Origin: Adiantum capillus-veneris
Lineage: Eukaryota > Streptophyta > Polypodiopsida > Polypodiales > Pteridaceae
Assembly: GCA_014529385.2 (NCBI GenBank)
Contig: CM043948.1
Coordinates: 21,267,951-21,331,950, forward strand
Reading direction: 5' to 3'
Length of the DNA: 64,000 nt
Shown here: positions 63,659-64,000 of the stretch, piece by piece
How positions within the stretch are numbered: position 1 is the first letter of the stretch
Layout: each line of letters starts with the position of its first letter
Position numbers and translations under genes: made by a program
Notes under the pieces: generated by a model
Databases searched by the model: none
Told to the model about the DNA's origin: nothing
The model's input: only the letters and a program-made list of their open reading frames with translations

Positions 63659-64000
63659 TGTCATAAAATCTAATATCTAGCTATCCAAATGATTTTCTCA
63701 TATTAAACTGATCATTTAATGTGGGAGAATAAACGCGAACATGATTTAGAATTGAGACATGTGCTTCTAGACCTATCTCAGCAGGGGACCAAAAGGAGAG
63801 TTGGTTGCATCTCAATTTACGGGTCCAAAAGGAGATGGTCTACTAAAGAGAAATGTGCAATAAGTTATTCTAGACTCATCTCAGCAGGGAACAAAGAGGA
63901 GAGATGGTTACATCTCAATACGGGTCCAAAAGGAGGTAGTCTATCAAAGAGAATCATGCAACTAATGGAGCTTAAAAGACCTTAGGGCTAGCTTCATTAA
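63659..64000 (+). repeat. Gypsy-5 3' LTR, first 342 bp
   Basis: TGTCATAAAATCTAATATC…, continuing beyond the window. Holds a local direct duplication: CTCATCTCAGCAGGGAACAAA at 63875 resembles CCTATCTCAGCAGGGGACCAAA at 63771. Confidence 0.88.

Larger units (their letters stand above)
57333..64000 (+). mobile_element. Gypsy-5: decayed chromovirus, truncated at both ends
   Basis: Plus-strand relative of Gypsy-2 and Gypsy-4. 5' LTR remainder 57333-58462, primer site 58464-58475, gag from 58878, protease, reverse transcriptase, RNase H, integrase, tail, purine tract (about 63644-63658), 3' LTR from 63659 running off the window. The 5' LTR lacks its first several hundred bases, as if Gypsy-4 had inserted in it. 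Heavily mutated. Confidence 0.82.

Overview
The window is from a retroelement-rich plant nuclear genome. It holds plant-type Ty3/gypsy and Ty1/copia retrotransposons with initiator-Met and Asp-type tRNA primer sites, a plant-type BED/DUF659 hAT transposase, and AT-rich spacers. I see no bacterial or organellar genes and no ordinary host gene outside mobile elements. A streptophyte with a large genome (bryophyte, charophyte, lycophyte, fern or gymnosperm) is plausible, but the sequence alone does not name the species.

Layout. (1) 1-2632: the start of a minus-strand retroelement-like coding region open at the left edge, followed by a long AT-rich stretch with a diverged repeat array. (2) 2633-22893: Gypsy-1, an old, large minus-strand Tat/Athila-like element. 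It is broken by two copies of a TTAA-flanked inverted-repeat DNA transposon (4816-6155 and 12484-13803) and by a young copia element (Copia-1, 15359-20523, target duplication CCAAT). (3) 22894-47988: Gypsy-2, a plus-strand chromovirus with two 1596-bp LTRs, inserted in a sequence that looks like the right LTR of Gypsy-1. (4) 29306-45473: Gypsy-3, a minus-strand Tat-like element inserted in the Gypsy-2 integrase gene (target duplication GACCT). (5) 29527-37083: a 7.56-kb hAT transposon inserted in the 3' LTR of Gypsy-3 (8-bp duplication AAGAYAGG). (6) 48165-57332: Gypsy-4, a minus-strand chromovirus related to Gypsy-2, carrying a deleted copia remnant (Copia-2). (7) 57333-64000: Gypsy-5, a decayed plus-strand chromovirus whose 3' LTR runs off the window.

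The most notable system is the hAT element. Besides a decayed BED-finger transposase it carries, on the opposite strand, two uninterrupted genes: a 441-codon protein kinase-like gene with all catalytic residues, and a 246-codon gene of unknown function. Both lie inside the target-site duplication, so they are transposon cargo. Their open frames contrast with four stops and a frameshift in the transposase.

Other unusual architectures: Gypsy-1 encodes a second retropepsin-like domain after its integrase and a duplicated integrase H2C2 zinc module. Gypsy-3 has three zinc knuckles in gag and an intact extra 420-codon ORF after integrase. A palindrome (AATAATCGCGATTATT-like) recurs about every 250-290 bp in diverged tandem units in two places 20 kb apart.

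The order of insertion is readable: Gypsy-1, then Gypsy-2, then Gypsy-3, then hAT. This four-level nest is supported by matched LTR lengths and duplications. All retroelement pol genes here carry stops or frameshifts, so none looks autonomous as assembled.
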